Shown: positions 1-8,365 of the stretch, in pieces
How positions within the stretch are numbered: position 1 is the stretch's first letter
How the letters are laid out: each line of letters starts with the position of its first letter
DNA from: JBAIYU01 sp036763085
GTDB taxonomy: Bacteria > Bacillota > Negativicutes > DSM-1736 > Dendrosporobacteraceae
Assembly: GCF_036763085.1 (NCBI RefSeq)
Contig: NZ_JBAIYU010000017.1
Location: 62,001-126,000 of the forward strand
DNA: 64,000 bases
Reading direction: 5' to 3'
Program-made: the position numbers and the translations under genes
The notes under the pieces: model-generated
Database searches by the model: none
What the model was told of the DNA's origin: nothing
What the model saw: the letters and a program-made list of their open reading frames with translations, nothing else

Positions 1-86
1 ATATAGATAGGATTATCTATTGCAGGTTGGTGGCCAGACAGCCCAGCCACGGCAATCCCTATTAAAGCATGTGATAAGGTATCCAT
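1..86 (-). CDS. N-terminus of DUF457/YdjM-like membrane protein (partial)
   Basis: Only the first 28 codons lie in the window; the gene runs off the left edge. The reverse strand has a strong SD (GGAGGTGG) just upstream of an ATG at 86. The peptide begins MDTLSHALIGIAVAGLSG. The opening MDT-L-[ST]-HAL-x-G is typical of the inner-membrane metal-dependent hydrolase family (DUF457, YdjM/LexA-regulated type). In that family the early His is part of a conserved metal-like motif and the first hydrophobic segment begins here. The specific substrate of this family is not well established. The call rests on a short but characteristic start. Confidence 0.55.
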   Translation of the reverse strand, partial: MDTLSHALIGIAVAGLSGHQPAIDNPIY

Positions 87-190
87 TTTCCACCTCCGTT
101 TCCAAAGCCCTAAAAAAAGTTTACATAAGATTATAACATGGGGGAGGGGGAGTTGGTCTATGGTAAGTTCAGGTATAAAATTTTGTAAAA

Positions 191-234
191 AACAAGCCGT
201 ACTAGACTCTGCAATAGTCTAGTACGGCCTTGTT
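191..234 (-). terminator. Terminator of the lysine permease
   Basis: A near-perfect inverted repeat (arms 195-208 and 216-228, about 14 bp) just past the permease stop codon. It is followed on the minus strand by TTGTTTTTT. A-rich and T-rich flanks on both sides could let it act in both directions. Confidence 0.8.
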
Positions 235-240
235 TTATCA

Positions 241-1659
241 TTAGTGATTAATCTGATTAGATGGTGCTGTATTTAATTTAGTCTTTAGGAAGAGCACGTA
301 GTAAAGGTATATTGCTGCAAGTACCGGTATACCGGTATAAATAACTATTCGCTGTGCTTCGTCAAAGTAAAGACTAACGATAACACCTAAATTTAAAACT
401 ATTGCTAATAATGGTACAAAAGGATAAAGCGGAGTTTTAAAACTTAAATCTTGTATTTTTCCACCAAGGCGTCTAAATTCTTTTCTAAAGTTAATTTGGC
501 ACCAAGCTATTATAATCCATATAAGGCACCCAGTTAGGCCTGTACTAGACATAAGCCAGAGGTAAACTGTGCTGGCCGCAAAACTTTGTGTTAGTAGAGA
601 AAGACACGCTAGAACAAGCGTAATAATAACACCATTAAAAGGTACACCATTTGAATTAAGTTTACTCAGCCAAGACGGTGCTAAGCCTTCTTTTGACATA
701 GACCATAACAGACGAGAACAAGCATACAAAGCAGAATTACCAGCCGATAGAGCTGATGTCAATACTACGAAACTCATTATGTCTTTTGCAATAGGTATTC
801 CGATGCGCCCGAAAACCTGTGCGAATGGACTTTCTAATACACCAGCTTCCTGCCAGGGAATAGTACCAGCAAGAATGGATATAGCTAAGACATAAAATAT
901 AATGATTCTTGCTGTAATCCCTCTGATGACCCTTGGTACGTTTTTACCGGGGTTTTCGCATTCTCCAGCGGCAATACCTACAAGTTCGGCTCCTTGAAAT
1001 GAATATACCACTGCAATCATTGTTAAAAATACAGCACTAAAGCCGTTAGGAAAAATATCTCCACCAATATTAAAGTTCGAAAATCCAATCGAACCTTCAT
1101 GCCCAGTAAATCCAAACATCAATCCCGCACCAGCAATAATGAAACCAACTATTGCGGCTACTTTTATACCAGCGAACCAGAATTCAGCCTCGCCATAAGT
1201 TTTTACCGAAACTAGGTTTAATAAAGCTAATGCAACAGCAAAGATGGCACACCATATCCATATTTCAACCTGCGGAAACCAGCTATGCATTATTATTCCG
1301 GCAGCAGTAAAATCTGCAGCTATGCAAATAGCCCAATTTATCCAATAAAGCCACCCTGTTGTAAATCCTGCACCAGGTGAGATAAAACGGGATGCATAGC
1401 TCTGAAATGAGCCAGAAACAGGCATAGCAACTGTTAGTTCAGCAAGGCATAGTAAGACCATGTACATAATTATGCCGCCGACTAAGTATGCAAGGATTGC
1501 ACCAAGAGGACCTGCTTGGTTAATTGTTTGACCAGACCCTAAAAAAAGCCCTGTGCCGATTGTTCCGCCTACCGAAATCATCATGAGATGGCGTGATTTC
1601 ATATCACGCTTAAGGCCTTTTTTTTCGGGGCAAAGTGTAGTTGTGTCAATAGAGCTCAA
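241..1659 (-). CDS. lysP: Lysine-specific permease (APC superfamily)
   Basis: A 472-aa amino-acid permease of the APC superfamily (AAT family), probably a proton-driven lysine importer in the cytoplasmic membrane. About 12 hydrophobic segments are visible. The family signature is near the N-terminus (GGTIGTGLFLGSG, about residues 31-43), followed by a second conserved block, ELTVAMPVSGSF. Sequence alone would allow LysP, GabP or another AAT permease. The lysine choice comes from the lysine riboswitch directly upstream (1691-1933). The ATG at 1659 is preceded by GGAGG on the minus strand. The gene is monocistronic, with a terminator at 191-234. Confidence 0.85.
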   Translation of the reverse strand: MSSIDTTTLCPEKKGLKRDMKSRHLMMISVGGTIGTGLFLGSGQTINQAGPLGAILAYLVGGIIMYMVLLCLAELTVAMPVSGSFQSYASRFISPGAGFTTGWLYWINWAICIAADFTAAGIIMHSWFPQVEIWIWCAIFAVALALLNLVSVKTYGEAEFWFAGIKVAAIVGFIIAGAGLMFGFTGHEGSIGFSNFNIGGDIFPNGFSAVFLTMIAVVYSFQGAELVGIAAGECENPGKNVPRVIRGITARIIIFYVLAISILAGTIPWQEAGVLESPFAQVFGRIGIPIAKDIMSFVVLTSALSAGNSALYACSRLLWSMSKEGLAPSWLSKLNSNGVPFNGVIITLVLACLSLLTQSFAASTVYLWLMSSTGLTGCLIWIIIAWCQINFRKEFRRLGGKIQDLSFKTPLYPFVPLLAIVLNLGVIVSLYFDEAQRIVIYTGIPVLAAIYLYYVLFLKTKLNTAPSNQINH

Positions 1660-1690
1660 AAACTAATCTCCTCCAAATAATCTAAAATTA

Positions 1691-1933
1691 GAAAAACAAA
1701 AAGCCGTGAGCTATCTCACGGCTGATGATTGTAATAATACAAAATCTGCCCCTGTGAGATAGCACTTCATCTGAAACTGGCATTTTCAGACGACAGTTTA
1801 GCACTTATTTAGTACTAAACCAGCAAAGTTTATTGCGTAACTTTACTTCGGCAAATATCCCTTTCTGTACAAATCACAGCTTGCGGCTCATTGTACATAC
1901 TAATAATATTTGCACCTCTATGCATCACGATTA
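1691..1933 (-). promoter_or_regulatory. Lysine riboswitch (L box) with intrinsic terminator
   Basis: On the minus strand the leader shows L-box landmarks in order: ATAGAGGTGC (around 1912-1922), GCCGAAG (near 1850-1857), a GCTGG segment, and the closing GTGCTATCTCAC (1753-1765). A terminator hairpin follows (1701-1722, GCCGTGAG/CTCACGGC, then T-rich). The closing P1 strand CTATCTCAC is exactly complementary to GTGAGATAG in the terminator's 5' arm, so an antiterminator can form. Known behaviour of the class is that lysine binding stabilises P1 and causes termination. It therefore predicts repression of the permease when lysine is plentiful. Confidence 0.93.
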
Positions 1934-1944
1934 TTCCAAACCTT

Positions 1945-1973
1945 ATTTTATAATAGACATTGTTTAGTGTCAA
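1945..1973 (-). promoter_or_regulatory. SigA-type promoter for lysine riboswitch-lysP
   Basis: Minus strand TTGACA (1968-1973), 17-nt spacer, TAAAAT (1945-1950). The start would fall near 1937, just ahead of the riboswitch. Confidence 0.75.
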
Positions 1974-2013
1974 TGGATAATTCCAATAATGTTTATTGCA
2001 TAAAGACAATCAA

Positions 2014-2042
2014 TTGACTAAAAAACCTAAACAAGCTAAGAT
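2014..2042 (+). promoter_or_regulatory. SigA-type promoter for diacid-sensing kinase
   Basis: TTGACT (2014-2019), 17-nt spacer, TAAGAT (2037-2042), 33 nt before the kinase ATG. It runs divergently from the lysP promoter. Confidence 0.55.
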
Positions 2043-2075
2043 TAAAATAACACTAAATGTAACGGTGGTGAAAAA

Positions 2076-3206
2076 ATGCCTAAAGAGGAGTTTCAAAGTC
2101 TCGATCCTAAATTCGCACAATCACTAGTTGATATAGTTGCTAGTGAATTAAAGAAAAATGTGAATATAACTAACGATAAAGGTGTAATTATAGCTTCATT
2201 TAGTAAAGAAAGAATAGGACAGGTTCACGAAGCTGCAGCTCAGAGACTTACTTCGGGAAATATTCAAGAGTTTTCAGTAAGTGCTGAAGATGAAGTGCGA
2301 CTACGTGGAGTTCGGCGTGGAGTAAATGTGCCAATAATTTTTGCGGATCGTTGCGTTGGTGTTATAGGTGTAACAGGTGATCCAGAAACCGCGGCGCCTT
2401 ATGCTAGATTAGCGGCACGTTTTGTTGAAGCGGCTCTTCAATCAAATGCAAATCGTGAAAAGCTAATGATAGCTCTAAAAGAAAAGCGTGAACTTCAGAC
2501 AATCTATGTAAATAAAATTATTAGTATTCAAGAAGAGGAACGGAAAAAGATTTCTCGTGAACTTCATGATGAGACAAGCCAATCTCTTACTTCAATAATT
2601 GTAGGTCTTAGGGTTCTTGCTGAGCGGGCTCATAATGAGGCAGATCATGAGCAAATAATGCAGATGAGAGATCTAGTCGCTCGTACGCTCGAAGCAGTAC
2701 ATCACTTAGCAGTAGAGCTGAGACCCCTATTATTAGACGACTTGGGCTTAGTGGTAGCTTCACAAAAATATGTAGAGAAGTACTCACAGCAATACAATAT
2801 CCCGGTTGATATTGATTTTGTAAACTTATCAAGAGAGTTGCGGTTCACCCCAGAGGTTGAAATCACAATGTACCGAATACTGCAAGAAGCATTAACTAAC
2901 ATTGCTAAACATGCTAATGCTAGTAATGTTCAGGTTGTATTACGTCGGCACAGGCAAAAACTTACTCTTATAGTTGTAGACAATGGTATAGGTTTTGATT
3001 CTGATTTATCGTCAAAGTATGGTAATGATAGTAGGTTAGGTATATTTGGAATGAAGGAGAGAGTCGAACTTTTTGATGGCTATTTTGCAATTTGCTCTAA
3101 AGCTAAAGAAGGCACAAGTGTAGTAGCTGAGATACCATTAATAGCTAAAAAGAGTAAGAAGCGCAGCCTAAGTAATTCTAAACACGTTTCATTATTTAAC
3201 AATTAA
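2076..3206 (+). CDS. Cytoplasmic sensor histidine kinase with sugar-diacid recognition domain
   Basis: A 376-aa kinase without a transmembrane segment. Residues about 8-125 resemble the putative sugar-diacid recognition domain known from CdaR regulators (ITNDKGVIIASF, RGVNVPIIFADRCVGVIGVTG). They are followed by a short helix and a HisKA_3 (NarL-type) dimerisation domain with phospho-acceptor His164 in RELHDETSQS. The HATPase_c domain has an N-box near 270 (EALTNIAKHA), DNGIGFD near 302 and GIFGMKER near 323. It is convergent with glcF; the likely partner regulator lies at 6129-6785 beyond glcD. I infer intracellular sensing of glycolate, lactate or a related acid. The ATG has an SD (GGTGG) 7-8 nt upstream. 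Confidence 0.82.
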   Translation: MPKEEFQSLDPKFAQSLVDIVASELKKNVNITNDKGVIIASFSKERIGQVHEAAAQRLTSGNIQEFSVSAEDEVRLRGVRRGVNVPIIFADRCVGVIGVTGDPETAAPYARLAARFVEAALQSNANREKLMIALKEKRELQTIYVNKIISIQEEERKKISRELHDETSQSLTSIIVGLRVLAERAHNEADHEQIMQMRDLVARTLEAVHHLAVELRPLLLDDLGLVVASQKYVEKYSQQYNIPVDIDFVNLSRELRFTPEVEITMYRILQEALTNIAKHANASNVQVVLRRHRQKLTLIVVDNGIGFDSDLSSKYGNDSRLGIFGMKERVELFDGYFAICSKAKEGTSVVAEIPLIAKKSKKRSLSNSKHVSLFNN

Positions 3207-3228
3207 TATGCTTGTCTACATAATAAAT

Positions 3229-3268
3229 AAAAAATTACTCCCCGCCTTGAAGGCGGGGAGTAATTTTT
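3229..3268. terminator. Bidirectional terminator between kinase gene and glcF
   Basis: Arms AATTACTCCCCGCC and GGCGGGGAGTAATT around a TTGA loop, with an A-run on the left and a T-run on the right. It serves both convergent genes and touches the glcF stop codon. Confidence 0.92.
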
Positions 3269-4584
3269 TATTTGCGTTTACCAGCTTGATATGCTTTATC
3301 AAGAAGCTGAACTGTGTGAACAACATCTTGGTTCATGTTGTTTTGCAGAATACCATCTTGGATATGCATACGGCAAGTACCGCAGCTTGTTGCAACAATA
3401 TCAGCTTTAGTGTTGGCGATATTAGCAACTTTTTTGTCGTTGATTTGGCGAGATAATTCATAGTTTGCTAAGCTGAAAGAACCGCCTGATCCGCAGCAGC
3501 GATCACAGTCTTTCATTTCAACAAAATTCAAGCCAGGAATAGCTTTTAAAACTTCACGTGGTTGCTTAGTGATTTTTAGGCCGCGAACCATATGGCAAGG
3601 ATCATGCATAGTAACAGTTGCGTTTACATTGCCAAGGGTGTCTTTGCGGAATTTAACAACATCTACTAAGAACTCACTGATTTCATAAGTCTTTTTAGCG
3701 ATCTTTTCAGCGCGTGCTTTCCACTCTTTGTCATCTTGAAGAAGATGTGGATATTCCTTAAGGGCTTCAGTACAGGAACCACAAGCGCCAATAACATAAT
3801 CTACATCGTATTTTTCAAAAGTAGCAATGGTTGCTTTTGCCATTTCTTTTGCAAGATCAACATCACCAGATACGTAAACAGGAGTTCCGCAGCAGTGCTG
3901 ACCGCTAGGAATTACGACTTCCATATCGTTTTCTTTTAGTACATTGATAACTGAAGAACCAACATCAGTGTACATATAGTTGATAGTACAGCCAGTGAAG
4001 AAACCGACTTTCGCCTTAGGATTATCTACTTTTATAACCTCAGGATATTGGCTGCGTAGAGGAGAGGAGGAGATAGGAGCAGTAGCGCGTTTCGGATCCA
4101 TACCAGGCATTGGGAATCTTGAAACAGCAGCCATTTTTCCAGGGATCTTTTTGAAAGTAAGTCCGCCGAAAGTACCGCCCATACGTAGAGCAAGATCGAA
4201 TAATTGTCTGTTTCTCAAAAGTCTGAAAACGTTCTTTTTGATTGGGTGTAAGCCACGGGATTTAACTGCAGCTTGACGACCACGAAGGATTAATTCGTCA
4301 GCTTTAACACCGCAAGGGCATTTTGCAGTACAGGATTTACAGTTTAGGCAGTTAGCCATAGCGGTATCAAAACCAGCAGTGATAGGAAGAGTACCGTTCA
4401 GAACAGCTTCCATAAGTGATATCTTACCACGAGCTACAGAAGATTCTTTATTAGTCTCTTTATAGATCGGACAAACTGCCATACAGTTACCGCATTTCAT
4501 ACAGTTAGCTAATGCATCTTGTATGTCATTTAACAACTCTTTATCGTGAGCGTTGATATCGCTCGCAGTAATTTGTTTACTCAT
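3268..4584 (-). CDS. glcF: Glycolate/lactate oxidase iron-sulfur subunit
   Basis: A 438-aa (Fe-S)-binding subunit that would take electrons from the GlcD flavoprotein to the membrane quinone pool or another acceptor. Two ferredoxin-type 4Fe-4S motifs lie near the N-terminus: C28-x2-C31-x2-C34-x3-C38-P and C79-x2-C82-x2-C85-x3-C89-P. Two CCG domains follow (CCGTPV near 229, CCGSGG near 363), as in GlcF, GlpC and LutA/HdrB relatives. It begins 1 nt after the glcD stop with SD GGGAGAG, so the two are translationally coupled. Glycolate versus D-lactate as substrate cannot be settled from sequence. Confidence 0.85.
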   Translation of the reverse strand: MSKQITASDINAHDKELLNDIQDALANCMKCGNCMAVCPIYKETNKESSVARGKISLMEAVLNGTLPITAGFDTAMANCLNCKSCTAKCPCGVKADELILRGRQAAVKSRGLHPIKKNVFRLLRNRQLFDLALRMGGTFGGLTFKKIPGKMAAVSRFPMPGMDPKRATAPISSSPLRSQYPEVIKVDNPKAKVGFFTGCTINYMYTDVGSSVINVLKENDMEVVIPSGQHCCGTPVYVSGDVDLAKEMAKATIATFEKYDVDYVIGACGSCTEALKEYPHLLQDDKEWKARAEKIAKKTYEISEFLVDVVKFRKDTLGNVNATVTMHDPCHMVRGLKITKQPREVLKAIPGLNFVEMKDCDRCCGSGGSFSLANYELSRQINDKKVANIANTKADIVATSCGTCRMHIQDGILQNNMNQDVVHTVQLLDKAYQAGKRK

Positions 4585-4585
4585 A

Positions 4586-5968
4586 TTAACACTCTCCCAC
4601 TAATTTACCAGGATTTAAAATCAGATTTGGGTCAAGTGCGCGTTTAATAGCTTTCATTGCATTCATACCTTGTGGACCATGTTGAAGTTCCATCCAAGGT
4701 AATTTGCCTAGGCCAATGCCATGTTCGCCGCTTAGAGTTCCATCAAGTTCTACTGCAGCTTTAAACATTTCGTCCATAGCCGTGTAAACGCGTTCCATTT
4801 CTTCTTTGTTGCGAAGATCACAAACGATTGTTGGATGCATGTTACCGTCACCAGCATGACCGAAGGTTCCAATGGTTACATTATTTCTTTTTGCAATAGC
4901 ATTAACTTCACGAAGGAAATTAGGAACTTTGCTGCGAGGAACAGTAGCATCTTCTACATATGTTGTAGGACGAAGTTTAGCTAGTGCAGGAAGAGCGGCA
5001 CGACGAGCAGCCCATAAGCTATCGCGTTCTGCATCAGTTTGCGCAATTTTAACTTCGCTTGCATTATTTGATTTCAATACGTCCATAACTTTAGTTGCTT
5101 CTTTTTCAACTACTTCAGGAATACCGTCAACTTCGATTAGAAGAATAGCTTCAGCATCTAATGGAAGGCCGATTTTAGCATAATCATCTACAGTGCGGAT
5201 TGTAGCATTATCCATAATTTCTAGAGTAGCAGGGATGATTTTAGCTGCAATAATACCAGAAACTGCTTTACCAGCATCATCAAGATCTTTAAAGATAGCC
5301 ATCATGCTTTTCTTAGCTTCAGGTGCTGGAACTAGCTTAACAATTGCTTTAGTTAAAACAGCAAGTGTACCTTCTGCGCCAGTAAACAATTTAGTCATAT
5401 CATAGCCGGAAACATCTTTAACGTTTTTGCCGCCAGTTTTTATAATGTCACCGTTAGCAAGAACTGCTTCAAGACCCATTACATAGTGCTTGGAAACGCC
5501 GTATTTAAGACCACGAAGACCGCCAGCATTCTCGGAGATTGTGCCGCCAAGAGTTGCAGTTGCAACAGTACCAGGATCTGGTGGATAGATAAGGCCATGC
5601 TTACCTACAGCATCGTTTAGGTCTGATACAATAACGCCAACCTCTGCAACAGCTACTAGGTTCTCTAGATCGATTTCAACGATTTTGTCAAAACGAGTCA
5701 TAAGAAGAACAATGCCGCCTTTAGTTGGAACAGTACCAGCACTTAGGTTTGTTCCTGAGCCGCGAGTGTAAACAGGGATTTTGTGAGTATTAGCAAGCTT
5801 CATGATTTCAGAAACTTCTTGTGTATTAGCAGGAGCGACAACAACATCAGGCATATGAGCATGGCCTGGAGTTGCATCATAAGAATAAGTGTAAAGGTCC
5901 TCTGGACTAGTCATAACGTTGTCTTGCCCAACAATCTTCTTTAAGGCTTCAATATGGGTGTTTTGCAT
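4586..5968 (-). CDS. glcD: FAD-linked glycolate/D-lactate oxidase subunit
   Basis: A 460-aa flavoprotein of the PCMH/vanillyl-alcohol oxidase fold that oxidises a 2-hydroxy acid. The FAD-binding part has RGSGTNLSAGTVP (about 69-81) and YPPDPGTVATATLGGTISEN (about 127-146). The C-terminal substrate domain has GHAGDGNMHPT (near 372) and SGEHGIGLGK (near 420), which carry the His/Glu residues conserved in GlcD and D-lactate dehydrogenases. Length is normal. SD GAGGGG lies upstream of the ATG at 5968. It is coupled to glcF and bracketed by a two-component pair, suggesting induction by its own substrate. Confidence 0.87.
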   Translation of the reverse strand: MQNTHIEALKKIVGQDNVMTSPEDLYTYSYDATPGHAHMPDVVVAPANTQEVSEIMKLANTHKIPVYTRGSGTNLSAGTVPTKGGIVLLMTRFDKIVEIDLENLVAVAEVGVIVSDLNDAVGKHGLIYPPDPGTVATATLGGTISENAGGLRGLKYGVSKHYVMGLEAVLANGDIIKTGGKNVKDVSGYDMTKLFTGAEGTLAVLTKAIVKLVPAPEAKKSMMAIFKDLDDAGKAVSGIIAAKIIPATLEIMDNATIRTVDDYAKIGLPLDAEAILLIEVDGIPEVVEKEATKVMDVLKSNNASEVKIAQTDAERDSLWAARRAALPALAKLRPTTYVEDATVPRSKVPNFLREVNAIAKRNNVTIGTFGHAGDGNMHPTIVCDLRNKEEMERVYTAMDEMFKAAVELDGTLSGEHGIGLGKLPWMELQHGPQGMNAMKAIKRALDPNLILNPGKLVGEC

Positions 5969-6076
5969 TTTTTCATACCCCTCTACTAAATATTTAATAA
6001 TATTGAAAAAATTATTACTATCTTATATTTTGTCCTGTTTAGAAAAATAAGTAAAGAGGGTATTTAATGTAAAATA

Positions 6077-6118
6077 CCGTAGGGAAAAACCTTACAAACA
6101 AAAGGCTGTTTCCTACGG
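6077..6118 (-). terminator. Possible terminator/hairpin after response regulator gene
   Basis: Arms CCGTAGG (6077-6083) and CCTACGG (6112-6118) with an internal AACCTT/AAGG pairing. The minus strand tail is only moderately T-rich, while the plus strand has eight Ts, so direction and strength are uncertain. It separates the regulator gene from glcD. Confidence 0.45.
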
Positions 6119-6128
6119 CGTGTTTTTT

Positions 6129-6785
6129 TTAGGTATTTATTAGTTTATGCTGGATTGCATAGTTAACCAATTCTGACTTCTTACGTACGTTAAGTTTACT
6201 CATTATGCGAGATCTATAGGTATCAACAGTCTTAGGGCTTAAAGAAAGTATTTCGGCTATTTCAGTATTAGTGTGGCCTTTTGCCAAAAACCTTAAAACT
6301 TCACGCTCTCGTATGCTCAAAAGAATATAAGGATTGGTTCCTTCAGGTTCATCATTAGAGGTTCTGAGTAAACTATCAATTAAAGTCTGTGATATTGTTT
6401 CATTAAGATATTTCTTACCAGAAAAAACTTTAATTATACCTTCGATTAATTCAGTATCTGCAGATTTTTTTAAAACATAACCATCTGCGCCTGACCGCAT
6501 AACTTCTTTTATATATTCTTCGTCATCATACATAGTCAATACTAAAATTCGGCAAGTTAGACCACGCGATCTAATTTCCTTTATACACTCTACACCGCTC
6601 ATGCCAGGCATAGAAATATCAAGGATTAATATGTCCGGATTGTTTTCTTCAACCATTTTTATAGCGGTTAACCCGTCGCCAGCTTCACCAATGATATCGA
6701 ATTGTGAAGAACAGCTTAGGAGAGCCTTAAGGCCAGAGCGTAAGACGGCGTGATCGTCGGCAATTATAATACGAATTTTATGCAT
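6129..6785 (-). CDS. NarL/FixJ-family response regulator
   Basis: A 218-aa DNA-binding regulator. The receiver domain (1-120) has the acidic pair D10/D11, phospho-acceptor D56 (LILDISMPG) and K106/K107. The C-terminal LuxR-type helix-turn-helix (about 155-205) reads LSIREREVLRFLAKGHTNTE with SPKTVDTYR in the recognition helix. I start at ATG 6785 (MHKIRII), which has SD GGAGG 6 nt upstream; the in-frame ATG 14 codons earlier lacks one. NarL-type regulators pair with HisKA_3 kinases, and the only such kinase in view is at 2076-3206 on the other side of glcDF. It follows lgt by 74 nt on the same strand. Confidence 0.88.
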   Translation of the reverse strand: MHKIRIIIADDHAVLRSGLKALLSCSSQFDIIGEAGDGLTAIKMVEENNPDILILDISMPGMSGVECIKEIRSRGLTCRILVLTMYDDEEYIKEVMRSGADGYVLKKSADTELIEGIIKVFSGKKYLNETISQTLIDSLLRTSNDEPEGTNPYILLSIREREVLRFLAKGHTNTEIAEILSLSPKTVDTYRSRIMSKLNVRKKSELVNYAIQHKLINT

Positions 6786-6859
6786 AAAACGCCTCCAAGT
6801 ATATCTTACTATTTTAAAATGTAACATATTTTATTTTTACAGTAAACTTTAAAATATCT

Positions 6860-7645
6860 TTAGGTTGCTTTATTTTTATTATTCTTGCTCCTTAAGCCGC
6901 ACCAAACAAATAGTATTAGTCCAATGATAATTACTGCCAGACTAGTAAGCTGAGCTGATTTTAGCCCAAGCATTAGTGTGCCGTAATCTCCGCGTAAAAA
7001 CTCTAAAAAGAAACGAGCTAAAGAGTAAAGTACCGCGTACAGAATAAATACTTGCCCCTTAGCGTGAGAAGTTGAACGAAAAATTAGAAGAATAGCAAAA
7101 ATGATAACATCTAATTGACCTTCCCAAACTTCAGCAGGCCAGAGTGGTTGATTACCATATACTTGATACGCAAGTGTTGAAGCTGGATAGATTATGCCGA
7201 ACGGTCCGCCAGTGGGATGACCAAAAGCGTCGCCGTTTAGAAGGTTAGCTGATCTTCCTATTGCTTGTCCCAATATTATTGCTGGGGCAATAATGTCAGC
7301 AAGGGCCCAGGTGTCTATGTTATGCCTCTTAGTGTATATGTAGCCAGCTATTACGCCAAAGAGAACCCCCCCTTGAATGGCCATGCCTCCTTGCCATACA
7401 AAAGGGATCTCAAGCAGGTGGTTACTGTAGTAGTCCCAATCGAAAAAAAATACATCCCAAAGTCGTGCTCCTACGATTCCAGCAAGTCCGCAGTAAATAC
7501 CCATGTCAGGGATGTGGTCGTGCCAGCGGCCATCTTGTTTAGCTAAAAAGTATGCTGTTCCTGTCGCTAAAATAATACTCAGGCTTAGTATTAGTCCGTA
7601 TGCCCTGATAGGAAAGTCACCGATAAAGAATAGGTATTGGTACAT
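6860..7645 (-). CDS. lgt: Phosphatidylglycerol-prolipoprotein diacylglyceryl transferase
   Basis: A 261-aa polytopic membrane enzyme that attaches diacylglycerol from phosphatidylglycerol to the lipobox cysteine of prelipoproteins. The Lgt signature GRSANLLNGDAFGHPTGGPF (130-149) is intact, with a preceding RLWDVFFFDW segment and about seven hydrophobic stretches. SD GGAGGTC precedes ATG 7645. Its place upstream of the response regulator is probably incidental, though read-through could join them. Confidence 0.95.
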   Translation of the reverse strand: MYQYLFFIGDFPIRAYGLILSLSIILATGTAYFLAKQDGRWHDHIPDMGIYCGLAGIVGARLWDVFFFDWDYYSNHLLEIPFVWQGGMAIQGGVLFGVIAGYIYTKRHNIDTWALADIIAPAIILGQAIGRSANLLNGDAFGHPTGGPFGIIYPASTLAYQVYGNQPLWPAEVWEGQLDVIIFAILLIFRSTSHAKGQVFILYAVLYSLARFFLEFLRGDYGTLMLGLKSAQLTSLAVIIIGLILFVWCGLRSKNNKNKAT

Positions 7646-7692
7646 ATGACCTCCGAAAAGTTGTATTTGAAATCCATCTATCTATTATGCCA

Positions 7693-7717
7693 AATCAACC
7701 ACCTTAAGAGGTGGTTG
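7693..7717. repeat. Inverted repeat in the lgt leader
   Basis: TCAACCACCT and AGGTGGTTGA around a 4-nt TAAG loop, followed on the plus strand by CTGTGTTTTT. It lies about 50 nt upstream of the lgt start. It may be a leader hairpin, or a second stop for transcription from the gene at 7869-8261. Confidence 0.5.
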
Positions 7718-7800
7718 ACTGTGTTTTTACTAAAATAAATTTACATATATTATAGGATAAGCAATTAAAATCTGCAAATTTATTTAACAAAAATAATAAA

Positions 7801-7850
7801 GTTGGACTACGTGTTAGTGGGTATTTAAACCACTAAATACTTAGCCCAAC
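7801..7850 (-). terminator. Probable terminator of the 130-aa protein gene
   Basis: Arms GTTGGACTA (7801-7809) and TAGCCCAAC (7842-7850) with one mismatch, plus an inner AGTGG/CCACT pairing. On the minus strand it is followed by TTTATTATTTTTG. It lies just downstream of the stop at 7869. Confidence 0.6.
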
Positions 7851-7868
7851 GATTCGTATGAATAACTA

Positions 7869-8261
7869 TTAAACTGTTTTCATCCATTCTTCAAATTTGG
7901 CGATCAATTCTTCTCGTGCGCACTTACATTCATGGCCGTGCCACTCTTGCCCAGTATCGCCATCATACCAGACATCTTTATTAGCAAAAGTTCCGGTAGG
8001 ATTTAATTTTTCTTTTATTGCGGCATGCATGCCACTTAACATACTTTGCTTTATAGTTTTGCGGGCTACTTTAGTACCAACTTTTTCAGTTGTTTTAACT
8101 TCTACGCCGGAATCACTGGCGTAAATTTCGACATGGCTGAGTAATTTACCCTGCTGATTAGCTGATGAAATTGCTTGTCTGGCAGCCGCGGTCGCTTGTT
8201 CTCTACCAATGCTATCGTCAGAAACAGTTATTCTTACATTTCCAATAATTAGTTTATACAT
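7869..8261 (-). CDS. Conserved-looking hypothetical protein, 130 aa
   Basis: I do not recognise this family. SD GAGGAGG lies close upstream of ATG 8261. The protein is soluble, with no signal peptide or membrane segment. It begins with a beta-rich stretch (MYKLIIGNVRITVSDDS), then an Ala/Gln-rich helical region (about 19-40) and a basic segment (GTKVARKTIKQSM). The C-terminal part has a small His/Cys cluster, EWHGHECKCAREE (about 105-117), that could bind a metal. It stands alone, with a terminator on one side and the divergent leuS promoter on the other. Confidence 0.75.
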   Translation of the reverse strand: MYKLIIGNVRITVSDDSIGREQATAAARQAISSANQQGKLLSHVEIYASDSGVEVKTTEKVGTKVARKTIKQSMLSGMHAAIKEKLNPTGTFANKDVWYDGDTGQEWHGHECKCAREELIAKFEEWMKTV

Positions 8262-8321
8262 AATGCACCTCCTCAGTAGTTAAAGTGTATGCTTGTTTTT
8301 AAAATGTAGAACAGTATTTTT

Positions 8322-8358
8322 CGTCAAGTTGACTTTTAAATATAACCTGGGATATAAT
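8322..8358 (+). promoter_or_regulatory. leuS promoter, with possible back-to-back divergent promoter
   Basis: Plus strand TTGACT (8329-8334), 18-nt spacer, TATAAT (8353-8358), starting transcription just ahead of the T-box leader. On the minus strand TTGACG (8322-8327) abuts it and could drive the 130-aa gene. That -10 (about 8299-8304, TTTTAA) is weak. Confidence 0.7.
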
Positions 8359-8365
8359 GAAATCA

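Noticed and set aside
569..895. 108-aa open frame opposite the permease gene
   Set aside because: No SD; it mirrors codons of the conserved permease on the other strand and resembles no known protein.
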